A stretch of 64,000 nucleotides of DNA. It comes from Bdellovibrio bacteriovorus (lineage in GTDB: Bacteria; Bdellovibrionota; Bdellovibrionia; Bdellovibrionales; Bdellovibrionaceae). The translations under genes and the position numbers were made by a program. The stretch spans positions 317,384 to 381,383 of the forward strand of contig NZ_LUKD01000001.1 in NCBI RefSeq assembly GCF_001592745.1, given 5' to 3'. Positions 52,011-61,816 of the stretch are shown here, one piece after another (the stretch's first letter is position 1; each line of letters opens with the position of its first letter). The notes under the pieces are model-generated. The model worked only from the letters and a program-made list of their open reading frames with translations. It searched no databases and was not told the DNA's origin.

Positions 52011-52670
52011 TTAACGAGCAAAAACCTTTTGCAGCATTTGTTTTCCGTCCGTGAGTACGGGTTCTCCGTGAGCCAGAATGATGCGATCAAAATCAAAGCT
52101 CAGCACTTTATCGAGGGACCTATAAAAAGCGTTTTTGTCTTTGATGAACAAACGCTTTTCCGTCTTCGTCCAGCCAAAATGCCCATAGCTGCCTAAAATC
52201 TTTAAAAACATCTTCGTCAGCAATGAATCTGTTTGCTGAAAATTTGTAGCAAGATCCGAGACAATCAGAGTCTTCGTCTTGGGATGAAAAAATACAACTT
52301 CATTATAAAAAGGAGCTCCCTCGATAAAAACATGCTTCACTTCTGAACTCCAAGGAAAGCTTTGCTCGTTAGTGATAACTCCATCGAATTTAAAATCGGA
52401 TCTCTTTTTATCCAGTTCCGGCGCGCAGAATATTTGAACTTCCGGAAAATGCTTCTTTAAATCAGCAACGTAAAGGTGATGCATTTTATTGGGAGCCACA
52501 GCCCAGCGGACCGTTCCCATCGCTTGAAGGTCCCGAACAATTTCTTCGGTCAGTTTAATCGGAGAATGAACAAAGACGTCTCCTGAATCAAAACGAATCG
52601 CCGTCATGCGCGCGCCAATGCTCACACCATAGAACTTCAGATCCTGATCTCTGGTCCAAACCTCGTTCAT
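52011..52670 (-). CDS. DUF4336 domain protein (metallo-hydrolase-like)
   Basis: A 219-residue protein starting at 52670 behind AAGGAGACTT. The sequence TAIRFDSGDVFVHSPI, VAPNKMHHLYV and ILAHGEPVLTDG resembles a degenerate metallo-beta-lactamase fold as in DUF4336 proteins; only some zinc-binding histidines are kept. Function unknown. Confidence 0.8.
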   Translation of the reverse strand: MNEVWTRDQDLKFYGVSIGARMTAIRFDSGDVFVHSPIKLTEEIVRDLQAMGTVRWAVAPNKMHHLYVADLKKHFPEVQIFCAPELDKKRSDFKFDGVITNEQSFPWSSEVKHVFIEGAPFYNEVVFFHPKTKTLIVSDLATNFQQTDSLLTKMFLKILGSYGHFGWTKTEKRLFIKDKNAFYRSLDKVLSFDFDRIILAHGEPVLTDGKQMLQKVFAR

Positions 52671-52724
52671 AAGTCTCCTTAACTTGTTCTTAAGCATGAC
52701 CTAGAAAAGGAGTGTGTTCAAAAG

Positions 52725-52752
52725 AAAAGGCGCTTTTTGTGAAGCGCCTTTT
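52725..52752 (-). terminator. Terminator of the DUF1254 gene
   Basis: AAAAGGCGCTT (52725-52735) pairs perfectly with AAGCGCCTTTT (52742-52752), a strong stem with T's after it on the minus strand (TTTTCTTTTG). Confidence 0.8.
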
Positions 52753-52777
52753 AAAATTATCAATGATCGCACTACGA

Positions 52778-54178
52778 TTAATCGAAAGAAGCCATCGTTT
52801 CATTTTTAATTTCAGTGATGTCCCCCGGCTTCCAAGCGCCTTCGAAGGCTTCTTTATCGGGACCATAAATTCGGAAGTAAGCAAACCAAGTTTTACCGGG
52901 AATGGTTTTTACCCACGTCTTTTCATTTCCCGCGGGTGCGCTAGGTCCAAAATATAGATCCACGGATTTTACGTCCTTCATATCTTTGAGTTCCACCAAA
53001 GAGCGAATCGCAGCATTGGGTCTGCCATTCTGGATCAAGCTTCTTGTTTCTGTGTCATAAACGGTGACAGACCAAAAAAGGCGAGCGGGAACGGGCATGG
53101 GCACTGTCAGTTTATAATGTCTGCCACCGTCCATGGCTTTGTTATTGGCATCTTTAAATGCTCCCCAATAAAGAGAGCCCGCTGAAGCATCCCGCTTCAG
53201 CATTGCTGGTGACATCACAATGGCTTGAGCAAAGTAGCGATCACGAGCGACCGGATCCATATCATGATTTGTAGCCCAGGTTGGATCGGAGTTTAGCAGC
53301 AGCCACTCCCACTTGCGGTCTCCCCACTTAATACGATCAGGACGATCTGAACTAAAAGAGGTTGTGAGCATTTGCGTTTTACCTTCTTTCGCTGCGGCCT
53401 CTAACATTTTTTTTGTAGCGGCGTCTGGCTTGAATTCTTTCCCCTTTTCAATGCCAAAGGCTTTCAACTGATCAAACATGATTTGATATCTAGAGTCCAT
53501 CGGCTCTTCATTAATAACTTTAGCCAACTGCTGCCAAAACTGAATATTGCTTTCCCATTTCAACAAAGAGGTGTCTCCTTTTTTCCCCGTGGCATCAAAA
53601 ACAGTCACTAACTTTGGAGACTTTATTGTGGAAAGAGGATAGATACGAAACTCTTTGATTCGTTCTTGCGTGGTCTTCATGCTTTGCCCCGCCTGAGGAA
53701 TGACCCGCGCGACCAACATAACTTTGAAGGTATTTGATTGCGCAACATTAAATCCTTGAGGAACTTCAGACTTATATTGCGGAGGCAAGATGAGATACTT
53801 ACCGCCTTTACCGCCATCTTGTCCGGGAATTCCCATGTCCACAATCCATCGCTGATGATGATCATCCACGAGTGCCATGAAAGGTCCTGCGGGAATTTCC
53901 ACGACCATCGGTCCATCTTTTAAATCTAGAAGAGCGACCGCATAAGGTGTATCTTGATTGGCGGTGAAGGCAAGTACACCTGCATCTCCTTGGGCACTGA
54001 ACATGCGAGCGTTGTCTTTAACACCCAAGCTTCGCATCCCGCTCATCATTCCTTCCATAGAAACCGTCGGATACCAAAAGCGATAGGCCTCCACGGCAGA
54101 ACTGATGTCTTTAGGAGCATCGGCCGCATGAGCGTTGAAAGAAGCAAATAGAACTAACATAGGCAAAATGAATTTCAT
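52778..54178 (-). CDS. DUF1254/DUF1214 exported protein
   Basis: A 466-residue protein with signal peptide (cleavage near AHA-AD). The N-terminal DUF1254 (EAYRFWYPTVSMEGMM, SAQGDAGVLAFTANQDTPYA) is followed by DUF1214 (LFWSVTVYDTETRSLI, WFAYFRIYGPDKEAFEG). Proteins of this type are frequently encoded with arylsulfatases and FGE, as here, and are thought to be periplasmic, but no biochemical role is established. A strong terminator lies behind it. Confidence 0.9.
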   Translation of the reverse strand: MKFILPMLVLFASFNAHAADAPKDISSAVEAYRFWYPTVSMEGMMSGMRSLGVKDNARMFSAQGDAGVLAFTANQDTPYAVALLDLKDGPMVVEIPAGPFMALVDDHHQRWIVDMGIPGQDGGKGGKYLILPPQYKSEVPQGFNVAQSNTFKVMLVARVIPQAGQSMKTTQERIKEFRIYPLSTIKSPKLVTVFDATGKKGDTSLLKWESNIQFWQQLAKVINEEPMDSRYQIMFDQLKAFGIEKGKEFKPDAATKKMLEAAAKEGKTQMLTTSFSSDRPDRIKWGDRKWEWLLLNSDPTWATNHDMDPVARDRYFAQAIVMSPAMLKRDASAGSLYWGAFKDANNKAMDGGRHYKLTVPMPVPARLFWSVTVYDTETRSLIQNGRPNAAIRSLVELKDMKDVKSVDLYFGPSAPAGNEKTWVKTIPGKTWFAYFRIYGPDKEAFEGAWKPGDITEIKNETMASFD

Positions 54179-54325
54179 AAATCATCTCCTGATTATCCTT
54201 AGGATCCGGAGATTCGTTTTGCCGAGCAACGGTGTTGAAGTCTTAATGGTGACAAGCAAAAGGCGAACGGAACTTATGCCAAGCGACTTTAAAAAAAGAT
54301 ATCTTAGGACTTTTTTCGGAGGGAT

Positions 54326-54358
54326 TGAGGCACCATTCGTGTATTAGAATGGGCCTCA
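54326..54358. repeat. Hairpin with one-base bulge between two minus-strand genes
   Basis: TGAGGC-A-CCATTC pairs with GAATGGGCCTCA over an eight-base loop, directly behind the stop at 54367. No T-run on the minus strand. May stabilise the mRNA end. Confidence 0.45.
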
Positions 54359-54366
54359 ATAAAAAT

Positions 54367-57186
54367 TTAGAAGCCTAAGGCCGAAGCTAAAAAGAATTGG
54401 CCCATGGTTTTATTGTCTTCCAGTCTTTGCAGCACTCGGACTCCTAAAGTCATCGGCAAGAAACGAAGAATCTGTGATTCGAAGTACATTTCCGCACCAT
54501 AGCTGTTCAAGGTGGCGTTCACATCTTCATCCTTCACGAACGTAGAATCGAAGAAGGCCGTCGTATACATTCGACGCAAGTAATACCACCCACCCAAATT
54601 CCAATCAGGGTAAGCCACAGGCACCACATAGTTCCCAGAAACCTTTTGATAAAACGGTACGTTTTCGTAATCGTAGCCGCGTGAAAACACATATCCGACA
54701 ACGGTTTCATCTGGAAGGAAGCGATATGATGTCAACGAAGCCTCTTGTTTTTGTTCATCGTAGGTCACCAGAAAGCCGTCGTTATCGGCAAAAGCAGGCG
54801 TGTTCAACATGGCTTTTTGCAAGACGCGATAAGAAGACGCCACCGAATAATCAGGTTGTTCAGCATCATCATAACGGATCGTATAGCTTAGAAGCCATGG
54901 AGCAATAATAGAACGGGGCTTCGGACTTTTATTCCAGGTTAGGCTTAATGAAGAAGATGTTTTATAAAAGAAAGAGGTCGCATCTTCGTTAACAACATCA
55001 TTGAATTCGTAAGACGATGTATCCGTATAGGCCGCACTTCCACTTAGAACACCGGTGAAATTATTCAGTCCACTTTGTTTGATATAAGGAATCAGTACAC
55101 CCAGCCCCGCTGTTTTTTCTGTCCACTCTAGCTGATCATCCGTATTAAAGTCTTCAACCAGACGATTGCGGTTTTCAAGTTGCAAACGGAAGATCGGGTA
55201 ATACTTCTTAATATCGAAATTCAAATCCGCAAAAGCCTTTCCTTCCTCAGCACTCGATCCCAATGTGGCGGAAAAACTTAAAGTACGAAGGTAGTTATCG
55301 GTTTTGAGCCCTAAACCACCGCCCCGACCCACATTCAGCCCCCACGTGTGAGGAATGAAAAGTTTTTTATCGAAATCCCCATAGGCCTGAGCTTGGTATT
55401 GATCCGCATTCTTTGTATAAAGATCGACTTGGTCAGGAAATGCCTGCGGAGCAAACCCGTTGTAGTTGTCTGAAGGCGAGGACCCTAAATATTTAAAATC
55501 AACCAATTGAGCCGCGTCGAATTCACCACATGCTGAAATCGGTGCCGAAGAAACTACAGATCCAAATGTGTCTTGATTGCTATAGTAAAAATTCTCTCCG
55601 TCGGACGTCGGCGTGTAAGCGCCTAGCTTCGTCGAAGTACAGCGAGCAAAGCTTTGACCATTAAACTTAAAGATTTCAGTGTGCCCTTGATACTGGCCTT
55701 CGAAAAGAACCTGTTTTTTGGCATCAACAAAAAGAGAATGAAGCATGTTGCGAGAAGGCGGCAGAATTTCTTTAGTCACTTTTTGAGATTTAAGATCGAC
55801 AGCAACTAAAGATTTTAAGCCTGTTTTACCTCCGACAATAACCACCGCGCTGTCGTCATCAAGATAACGAACTTCCGCCACTTTTAAATCAGGAAGAGAG
55901 AAAGAATTAAGAACCTTCCCATTCAAATCAAATTCCGTGATATGCCAAGATTGATCCGCCATAAAACGCGTTGTGATAATTTTGGAGCCCGCTTTATTAA
56001 AACTCGGGTTGTAGATTCTTTCTCCATCAGTCACTTGCATTTTTTTACCTGATTTTAGATTTAAGACCACCAGGTCCGAACTGCCTTTATGGCCATAGCG
56101 CTCATCCGGAAGGAATTGCGTGTAAACGGCGTGGTCGTTCGATAAATCAAAACCCATGATCTCGCGATTATAAGGAAACTCTGCCACCAGTTGCTCTTCA
56201 TTTCCTTTTTGACGAATCAGCTGTGGATGAGTGTCCAGAGTTTGACGAATGAAGTACAAGGAATCGCCGATCTTGTAAGGAGCAGAGTGTTCGCGGAAAT
56301 CCACGACCTTTTCGTCCCCTGGCATGTCGTCTTTCCACTTCGTGCGCAGATCATTCATGGCTTCATTATAAAAATCCTGAAAGCTTTGTCCCGTCACATT
56401 TTTGAAAGCCACATAAAGACGCAATGGAATCGGAAGTCTTGATACTTCACGAATCACCTTTTCCCAAATATCTTCTCCGTATTTCTGTGTTCCGTAAGAA
56501 ATCAGCGCGTAACCATACACATATTGGTTCGGAAGATCCGTGCGGTAGGATCTATTTAAAAATTGATCATAAGTCGGAATCTTATCACTTAACACCAAGG
56601 CCTTTAATCGCGCCATGAAACGTGGCGAGCGTCCGCGTCCGCCGTCGGTGTACTTTGTTTCCGTCCAGACCGCGTCCCCTTCAAAATACCAAGAAGGTAA
56701 ACTCATCGCCATGGCCAACTGCTCGCCGAACTCTCCCATCAGAAAGTAAAGAACGCGCGTACCGTGTTGATTGAAGAAATCAAACTGGTTTACGTGTCGA
56801 TATTCGTGGATAGAAAGTGTTTGGTACCATTCGGTAGAACCGACGTAAGGAAAAAACATGGAAGATGTGAACCATTCACTTCTTCGCGGCGCCAAAGCCA
56901 CATAGCCATTGGGTTCAGCAACTTCAGAGCGGATCACCAGATCAAACTTCTTCGGCGTTTCAATACCGTAGGTGTTCCCAACCACGCGCGAATAATGCTC
57001 AACCAGGTTTGCGATATAGACAGATTCGGCTTGAAGGTAATCAGGATAAATCACTCGCACAGATTCATTTTCAATAAAGTGCCAATGCAATGACGGCGAA
57101 CTTTGCGCGAGGTCAGGAATCACATCCACCGCCCACGCTGGAGCGGCCAAAGATACAAGGGATGCCAAAGACAGAATAAATCTCAT
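54367..57186 (-). CDS. Large exported protein: HExxH peptidase-like, beta-propeller and barrel regions
   Basis: A 939-residue protein with signal peptide (cleavage near AWA-VD). Residues about 30-270 resemble a peptidase MA-like domain with HEYRH at 127-131, a zinc-binding HExxH. A central region has repeated short blocks (VVLNLKSGKKMQVTDG, ITEFDLNGKVLNS) typical of a TolB/PD40 propeller. The last ~330 residues are beta-rich (YLRTLSFSATLG, FRLQLENRNRL) and end in Phe, consistent with an outer membrane barrel. The predicted product would thus sit in the outer membrane with a possible surface or periplasmic protease. Function unknown. Confidence 0.8.
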   Translation of the reverse strand: MRFILSLASLVSLAAPAWAVDVIPDLAQSSPSLHWHFIENESVRVIYPDYLQAESVYIANLVEHYSRVVGNTYGIETPKKFDLVIRSEVAEPNGYVALAPRRSEWFTSSMFFPYVGSTEWYQTLSIHEYRHVNQFDFFNQHGTRVLYFLMGEFGEQLAMAMSLPSWYFEGDAVWTETKYTDGGRGRSPRFMARLKALVLSDKIPTYDQFLNRSYRTDLPNQYVYGYALISYGTQKYGEDIWEKVIREVSRLPIPLRLYVAFKNVTGQSFQDFYNEAMNDLRTKWKDDMPGDEKVVDFREHSAPYKIGDSLYFIRQTLDTHPQLIRQKGNEEQLVAEFPYNREIMGFDLSNDHAVYTQFLPDERYGHKGSSDLVVLNLKSGKKMQVTDGERIYNPSFNKAGSKIITTRFMADQSWHITEFDLNGKVLNSFSLPDLKVAEVRYLDDDSAVVIVGGKTGLKSLVAVDLKSQKVTKEILPPSRNMLHSLFVDAKKQVLFEGQYQGHTEIFKFNGQSFARCTSTKLGAYTPTSDGENFYYSNQDTFGSVVSSAPISACGEFDAAQLVDFKYLGSSPSDNYNGFAPQAFPDQVDLYTKNADQYQAQAYGDFDKKLFIPHTWGLNVGRGGGLGLKTDNYLRTLSFSATLGSSAEEGKAFADLNFDIKKYYPIFRLQLENRNRLVEDFNTDDQLEWTEKTAGLGVLIPYIKQSGLNNFTGVLSGSAAYTDTSSYEFNDVVNEDATSFFYKTSSSLSLTWNKSPKPRSIIAPWLLSYTIRYDDAEQPDYSVASSYRVLQKAMLNTPAFADNDGFLVTYDEQKQEASLTSYRFLPDETVVGYVFSRGYDYENVPFYQKVSGNYVVPVAYPDWNLGGWYYLRRMYTTAFFDSTFVKDEDVNATLNSYGAEMYFESQILRFLPMTLGVRVLQRLEDNKTMGQFFLASALGF

Positions 57187-57343
57187 GAAACGTCCTTCCG
57201 AATATCAAAAACGCTAGTGGTTTTTTTGTTTAAAAGCACGCAACTTTTATAAGGGAAGCGCGAGTGTCATCGCAGTTTTCGTTGAACTCAGAGCATCACT
57301 ACGTCAGTATAAAAGCACTGTGTTTACACCCCGGAGGCTCTCC

Positions 57344-58810
57344 ATGAAACTTCCTCACGTCAAAGTCGTTCCCGCCGTCATTGCCTTTATCGTAACTTGC
57401 ATTTTCTGGTTCGTGATTGCGCCCCCTGAAGGCGTCGATATCAATGCCTGGAGATTATTAGGCATCTTTGTCGGCACGATTGTCGCGATCATCGGCAAAG
57501 CCCTGCCCATTGGTGGTGCGGCGATGATAGGCATCCTGCTTGTCGCCATCACGCAAGTAACCAACCCAGGCAATCCAGGAAAAGCCATGGCAGATGCTTT
57601 GAGTGGTTACTCAAACACCCTGATTTGGTTGATTGGGATCTCATTTTTTATTTCTCGCGGATTTATCAAAACGGGTTTGGGCGCACGCTTGGCTTATCAC
57701 TTCGTCAGAGTCTTCGGAAAGAAAACCTTGGGGATCAGCTACGGTCTTTCTTTTGCCGAGCTGGTTTTATCACCCGTGATGCCAAGTAATACGGCTCGTG
57801 GCGGTGGCGTCATGTATCCCATCAATCGCTCCATATCGGAATCGATGGGATCTTATCCCGACGAAGCTTCTCGCAGAAAGTTGGGCGCGTTTTTAACTTT
57901 GGTCGCTTACCAGGTCAATATCATCACGTCGGCCATGTTTATCACGGCGACAGCACCCAATCCGCTAGTGACTGCCGGGATCCGTGACGTGGCAAATATC
58001 GATGTCTCATGGAGTGATTGGGCGATAGCTGCGATCGTACCCGGTCTACTAGCCCTTTTGATTATCCCATTTGCTCTTTACAAACTTTATCCGCCCGAGA
58101 TCAAAAAAACACCGAATGCGGCGGAATACGCAAAAAAGAAATTGCAAGAAATGGGACCAATCAAGTTGGAAGAATGGATCATGGTGGGCGTCTTCTTCTT
58201 ACTTCTTTTCATTTGGGCCGGAGTGCCGAAATTGATTTCATCCAGTCCTCTTTTTGATATCGACCCTACGGCCGGAGCCTTCGTGGGTTTGAGTGTTTTA
58301 CTTTTTTCTGGTGTTTTGACTTGGGATGATCTGCTGAAAGAAAAAGGCGCTTGGGATACAGTCACTTGGTTTGCTTCTTTGGTGATGATGGCGACTTTCT
58401 TAAACAAGCTTGGAATTATTGCGTGGTTTTCAAATACCGTGCAGACCGATATCGCTAAGATGGGATTGGGTTGGGTTGAAGCGTCGGCTATTTTGATCGT
58501 GCTGTACGTCTATATTCACTATCTATTTGCAAGTAATACCGCTCACATCTCGGCTCTTTTTGCGTCTTTCTTTGGAGTGGGTGTCGCCTTGGGAGCTCCT
58601 CCATTGATGTTTGGTTTATTTTTAGGATTTGCGTCTTCGCTTTGCGCCTCTATCACACATTACGGAACTGGATCTGCGCCAGTCCTTTTTGGACCAGGAT
58701 ACGTAAGCATGGGCGAATGGTGGAAATGGGGTCTTGTCGTCAGCGTGCTCAATCTGATCATTTGGGTTCTTGGTTGCGCGGGCTGGTGGAAAATTTTAGG
58801 TTATTGGTAA
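57344..58810 (+). CDS. DASS-family anion:sodium symporter
   Basis: A 488-residue transporter starting at the ATG behind CGGAGGCTCTCC. About 11-12 helices. Both SNT motifs that bind sodium and substrate in VcINDY-type carriers are visible: PSNTARGGGVMYPI in the first half and SNTAHISALFA in the second. Dicarboxylates or sulfate are the usual substrates; proximity to a sulfatase operon about 7 kb away makes sulfate conceivable but not supported. The gene stands alone with its own terminator. Confidence 0.93.
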   Translation: MKLPHVKVVPAVIAFIVTCIFWFVIAPPEGVDINAWRLLGIFVGTIVAIIGKALPIGGAAMIGILLVAITQVTNPGNPGKAMADALSGYSNTLIWLIGISFFISRGFIKTGLGARLAYHFVRVFGKKTLGISYGLSFAELVLSPVMPSNTARGGGVMYPINRSISESMGSYPDEASRRKLGAFLTLVAYQVNIITSAMFITATAPNPLVTAGIRDVANIDVSWSDWAIAAIVPGLLALLIIPFALYKLYPPEIKKTPNAAEYAKKKLQEMGPIKLEEWIMVGVFFLLLFIWAGVPKLISSSPLFDIDPTAGAFVGLSVLLFSGVLTWDDLLKEKGAWDTVTWFASLVMMATFLNKLGIIAWFSNTVQTDIAKMGLGWVEASAILIVLYVYIHYLFASNTAHISALFASFFGVGVALGAPPLMFGLFLGFASSLCASITHYGTGSAPVLFGPGYVSMGEWWKWGLVVSVLNLIIWVLGCAGWWKILGYW

Positions 58811-58815
58811 AACTC

Positions 58816-58851
58816 AAAAAGGCGCGGCGCACCCCGCGCCTTTTTTATTTT
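58816..58851 (+). terminator. Rho-independent terminator
   Basis: GGCGCGG (58821-58827) pairs with CCGCGCC (58834-58840), preceded by AAAAA and followed by TTTTTTATTTTT. Confidence 0.92.
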
Positions 58852-58961
58852 TGTTGAAATGCAATTTCACGTTTCCCTCTCATGATATCCCATCTGTCAA
58901 AATACTCGACCTCGCTGAGTCCAAACTCTTGTTAACATGAAGTTCTTATAGAGGAACGTGC

Positions 58962-61112
58962 ATGAGAGGCGATCTAGTTAAATCGTCAGAGAGAACTATT
59001 TTTCGACCAGGACACAACTGCTGGCGCGTGGATCTTTTTCGTCATGCCAGTGTTTTGATTGACTGTGCGGATTTTTATCGAGCTTTGCACTACGCTTTCA
59101 GTAAAGCGCAAAAGTCTGTCTTTATAATTGGCTGGGAAGTAGACAGCAGCATCCGTTTGCTACGCAAAGAAGACGAAATGAAAGCGTCTCGCCCGTCTAT
59201 TCTTGTCGATCTTTTGGCGCAGAAAGCGCAAGAAAATCCAAGTTTACAAATTTATATTCTTCCCTGGGATTCCTCCATCGTGTTCTTGGGCGAACGCGAA
59301 TTCATGGGGGAATACACCTGGGTCAACAAAGGGTTAGAAAATATTCATTTCTGCTTGGATCAAACAATCCCCTTAGGCGGAAGTCATCATCAAAAGGTGA
59401 TTCTCGTCGATGACGAAATTGTCTTTTCGGGTGGGATGGATATCGCACGTCAGCGCTGGGATGAGCGCTCTCATCACATTTATGAACCGGAACGCTCTGA
59501 TGCCAATGGGCCTTACGGGCCCTATCATGATGTGCAGATCATGATGGATGGTCCCATCGTCAAACACTTTGCAGAATTGGCCAGACACCGCTGGCTTGAA
59601 GCTGCAGGCTATGAGGCTTTACCTTACGATGGTAAAACCAGCAGTTCTTCCGACTTGCCGCTCGTGTGGCCGATTCAATTCGATTATTTATTTACGGATA
59701 TGGGGGCCGCCATTGCCCGCACCCTTCCAGCGACGGAAGAGGATCGAGGTTCGCGTGAGGTCTTTAACATGTATATCGACCTCATCAATCAAGCCAAAGA
59801 CTTTATCTATATTGAAAATCAGTTTCTAACCTCGCAGGAAATCGCCGTGGCGTTAAATGATCGGCTGAGACGAGAAAAAAATCTGCGTGTACTTCTAGTA
59901 AGCTCTTATGATCCGCAAGGAGTGTTTGAAACCGAAGGCATGTGGGCCAGTCGCATCGATTTTAAAAGAAGCGTTGAAGATGGTATAGCCAAAGGACGCG
60001 TTCAATTTGCCTGCTCAGGTGTGATGACCGAAAAACGTAAAATTATTCATAAGCGCATTCATTCAAAAATCATCGTCATAGACGACCAGTTTATGGTTGT
60101 GGGTTCATCGAATCTCACAAACCGCTCTATGACCTTTGATACGGAGTGTGATTTAATCATTCAAGCTCATGACATAGAAGAGCGGCGACGTATTATGCAC
60201 TTTCGCAATGACCTAATTGCCGAGCATGCGGGCCGTAAAGTTGAAGACATCGAATCTATTTTAAAAGAACCCTACTCTTTTAAAAAACTGATGCTTCCTT
60301 GCCAACCCGGTGCGTACTGCCTTTTTGAAATGGATGATGAAAAATTCACCACTCAAAATTTTAAAAAGATCGCCAACAGCGTCGCCGATCCGCAAGTGAG
60401 TGAAGGAAAAGCTCTTTTTATCTTTCGCAATCCTAGTAAATACATCGTACCGTTGGCTTTATTTTTAATTGTCGCGGTCAGTGGATTGGTCTGGTTTATC
60501 AATGAACACCTATCATGGTTCAGCCCAGAATCCGTTGAAAAATTCTTAAAAACGGCCCGGAGATCCCCATGGGCTCTTTTTCTAGTTTGGGGAATTTACA
60601 TTGTCGGTGGTTTTATATTATTTCCGGTAACGCTCATGTCTCTCATCACGGCGGCGGTTTTTGGCTCCATCTTAGGCCCTCTTTATGGAATGTCAGGAGC
60701 TCTTATCAGCGCCACGGTCATGTTCTATCTGGGACGGTGGATGGGCCACAGAGGCGTAAAAGGATTTTTAGGGAATCGCCTGCGTAAGATCGATCATCAA
60801 TTCCGTGAGGCCGGGGTTATTGGCGTTACGGTCTTAAGAATGATCCCCGTGGCGCCATTTAGTATTGTTAATATTGCCGCAGGGATTTCTTCACTGCGAT
60901 TTTCTGATTTTCTTTTGGGAAGTTTCTTTGGGTTTTTGCCAGCATTTATCGTGAAAGGCCTTGTCGGAGATTCGATCACGCAAATCTTTCTACATCCCAC
61001 CCCGCGCACCGTTGGAATGCTGGCTTTAGGAATTCTGCTCTGGATGTTGCTCGTCGTGGCTTCGTACTTTCTGACGCGATGGTGGCGTAAAAGGAAGCAG
61101 TATGATCCTTAG
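58962..61112 (+). CDS. Phospholipase D-VTT domain fusion protein
   Basis: A 716-residue protein. Residues 1-470 are a phospholipase D domain with two HKD motifs (HHQKVILVDD and HSKIIVIDD, both HxKx4D). Residues about 500-710 contain a VTT/DedA-like membrane domain with several helices (AAVFGSILGPLYGMSGALI, PVAPFSIVNIAAG). PLD-VTT fusions are known in bacteria; they probably hydrolyse or transfer phosphatidyl groups at the membrane, for example in cardiolipin synthesis, but the exact role is uncertain. GAGGAACGTGC precedes ATG. The next gene overlaps it by 11 bp. Confidence 0.92.
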   Translation: MRGDLVKSSERTIFRPGHNCWRVDLFRHASVLIDCADFYRALHYAFSKAQKSVFIIGWEVDSSIRLLRKEDEMKASRPSILVDLLAQKAQENPSLQIYILPWDSSIVFLGEREFMGEYTWVNKGLENIHFCLDQTIPLGGSHHQKVILVDDEIVFSGGMDIARQRWDERSHHIYEPERSDANGPYGPYHDVQIMMDGPIVKHFAELARHRWLEAAGYEALPYDGKTSSSSDLPLVWPIQFDYLFTDMGAAIARTLPATEEDRGSREVFNMYIDLINQAKDFIYIENQFLTSQEIAVALNDRLRREKNLRVLLVSSYDPQGVFETEGMWASRIDFKRSVEDGIAKGRVQFACSGVMTEKRKIIHKRIHSKIIVIDDQFMVVGSSNLTNRSMTFDTECDLIIQAHDIEERRRIMHFRNDLIAEHAGRKVEDIESILKEPYSFKKLMLPCQPGAYCLFEMDDEKFTTQNFKKIANSVADPQVSEGKALFIFRNPSKYIVPLALFLIVAVSGLVWFINEHLSWFSPESVEKFLKTARRSPWALFLVWGIYIVGGFILFPVTLMSLITAAVFGSILGPLYGMSGALISATVMFYLGRWMGHRGVKGFLGNRLRKIDHQFREAGVIGVTVLRMIPVAPFSIVNIAAGISSLRFSDFLLGSFFGFLPAFIVKGLVGDSITQIFLHPTPRTVGMLALGILLWMLLVVASYFLTRWWRKRKQYDP

Positions 61113-61797
61113 AATCGTGACCTACAATATTCACGGTGCAAGAGGTATCGACGGAAAAAGAGATTACCTGCGCATTGGACTTTTTTTAAAGCATCAGAAT
61201 ATTGATATCGCGCTGATTCAAGAAATGGACACTCGCTTTCATGACCGCGACTCAATCACGGATGTCGAAGAGCTTAAAACGGATCACTTCAAAACCTTCA
61301 TCGCCGCCCCGACCATGGAAAACTCTGCCGGCTGGTATGGCAATGCCATCTTGTCGAAATTTCCAATGAAAAACCACAACATCATCGACATCAGTTCACC
61401 CGGAAGGGAACCTCGAAATATTTTAGAAGTTTTTTTAGACACGCCCAAGGGCCCATTGCACGTCGTGAATACACACAAAGGTTTAAAGCCTTCCGAACGA
61501 AATCAACAGATGAAAAAGTTGAATGACTTGCTAGCAAGAAAAAGCGAAGTGCCCTTGATCGTGGGCGGAGATATTAATGAGTGGCAGACTTATTCCGGCG
61601 CTCTTAAAAAACTCAACACAGCTTTGCACCCGATCCCATCAGGACCTACTTTTCCCACTCGCGCCCCGTTTTTACGATTGGATCGAATGTGGTGTCGCCC
61701 CTCAAATCTTTTTCAAAGTTCTGAAGTTTTAAAAACGAAGGACTCAAAACTTTTTTCGGACCACTATCCGCTGATGGCAGAAATTCAAATTTACTAG
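61102..61797 (+). CDS. Endonuclease/exonuclease/phosphatase family protein
   Basis: A 231-residue EEP hydrolase. YNIHGARGIDGK, ALIQEMD, GGDINEW and the C-terminal SDHYPL contain the metal and catalytic residues of the DNase I/phosphodiesterase fold. It overlaps the PLD-VTT gene by 11 bp, an arrangement seen elsewhere that suggests a phosphodiester-lipid or head-group substrate rather than DNA. No signal peptide. Its stop codon lies within a palindrome shared with the convergent gene. Confidence 0.9.
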   Translation: MILRIVTYNIHGARGIDGKRDYLRIGLFLKHQNIDIALIQEMDTRFHDRDSITDVEELKTDHFKTFIAAPTMENSAGWYGNAILSKFPMKNHNIIDISSPGREPRNILEVFLDTPKGPLHVVNTHKGLKPSERNQQMKKLNDLLARKSEVPLIVGGDINEWQTYSGALKKLNTALHPIPSGPTFPTRAPFLRLDRMWCRPSNLFQSSEVLKTKDSKLFSDHYPLMAEIQIY

Positions 61798-61816
61798 CGC
61801 GCGAACGCGCTAGTAA
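61791..61816. repeat. Perfect palindromic hairpin spanning both convergent stop codons
   Basis: TTACTAGCGCG-CGAA-CGCGCTAGTAA: 11-bp arms and a CGAA tetraloop. It contains the stop codons of the EEP gene (61795-61797) and the methyltransferase gene (61794-61796). No T-run on either side, so it may act as a bidirectional RNA 3'-end or stabilising hairpin. Confidence 0.8.
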
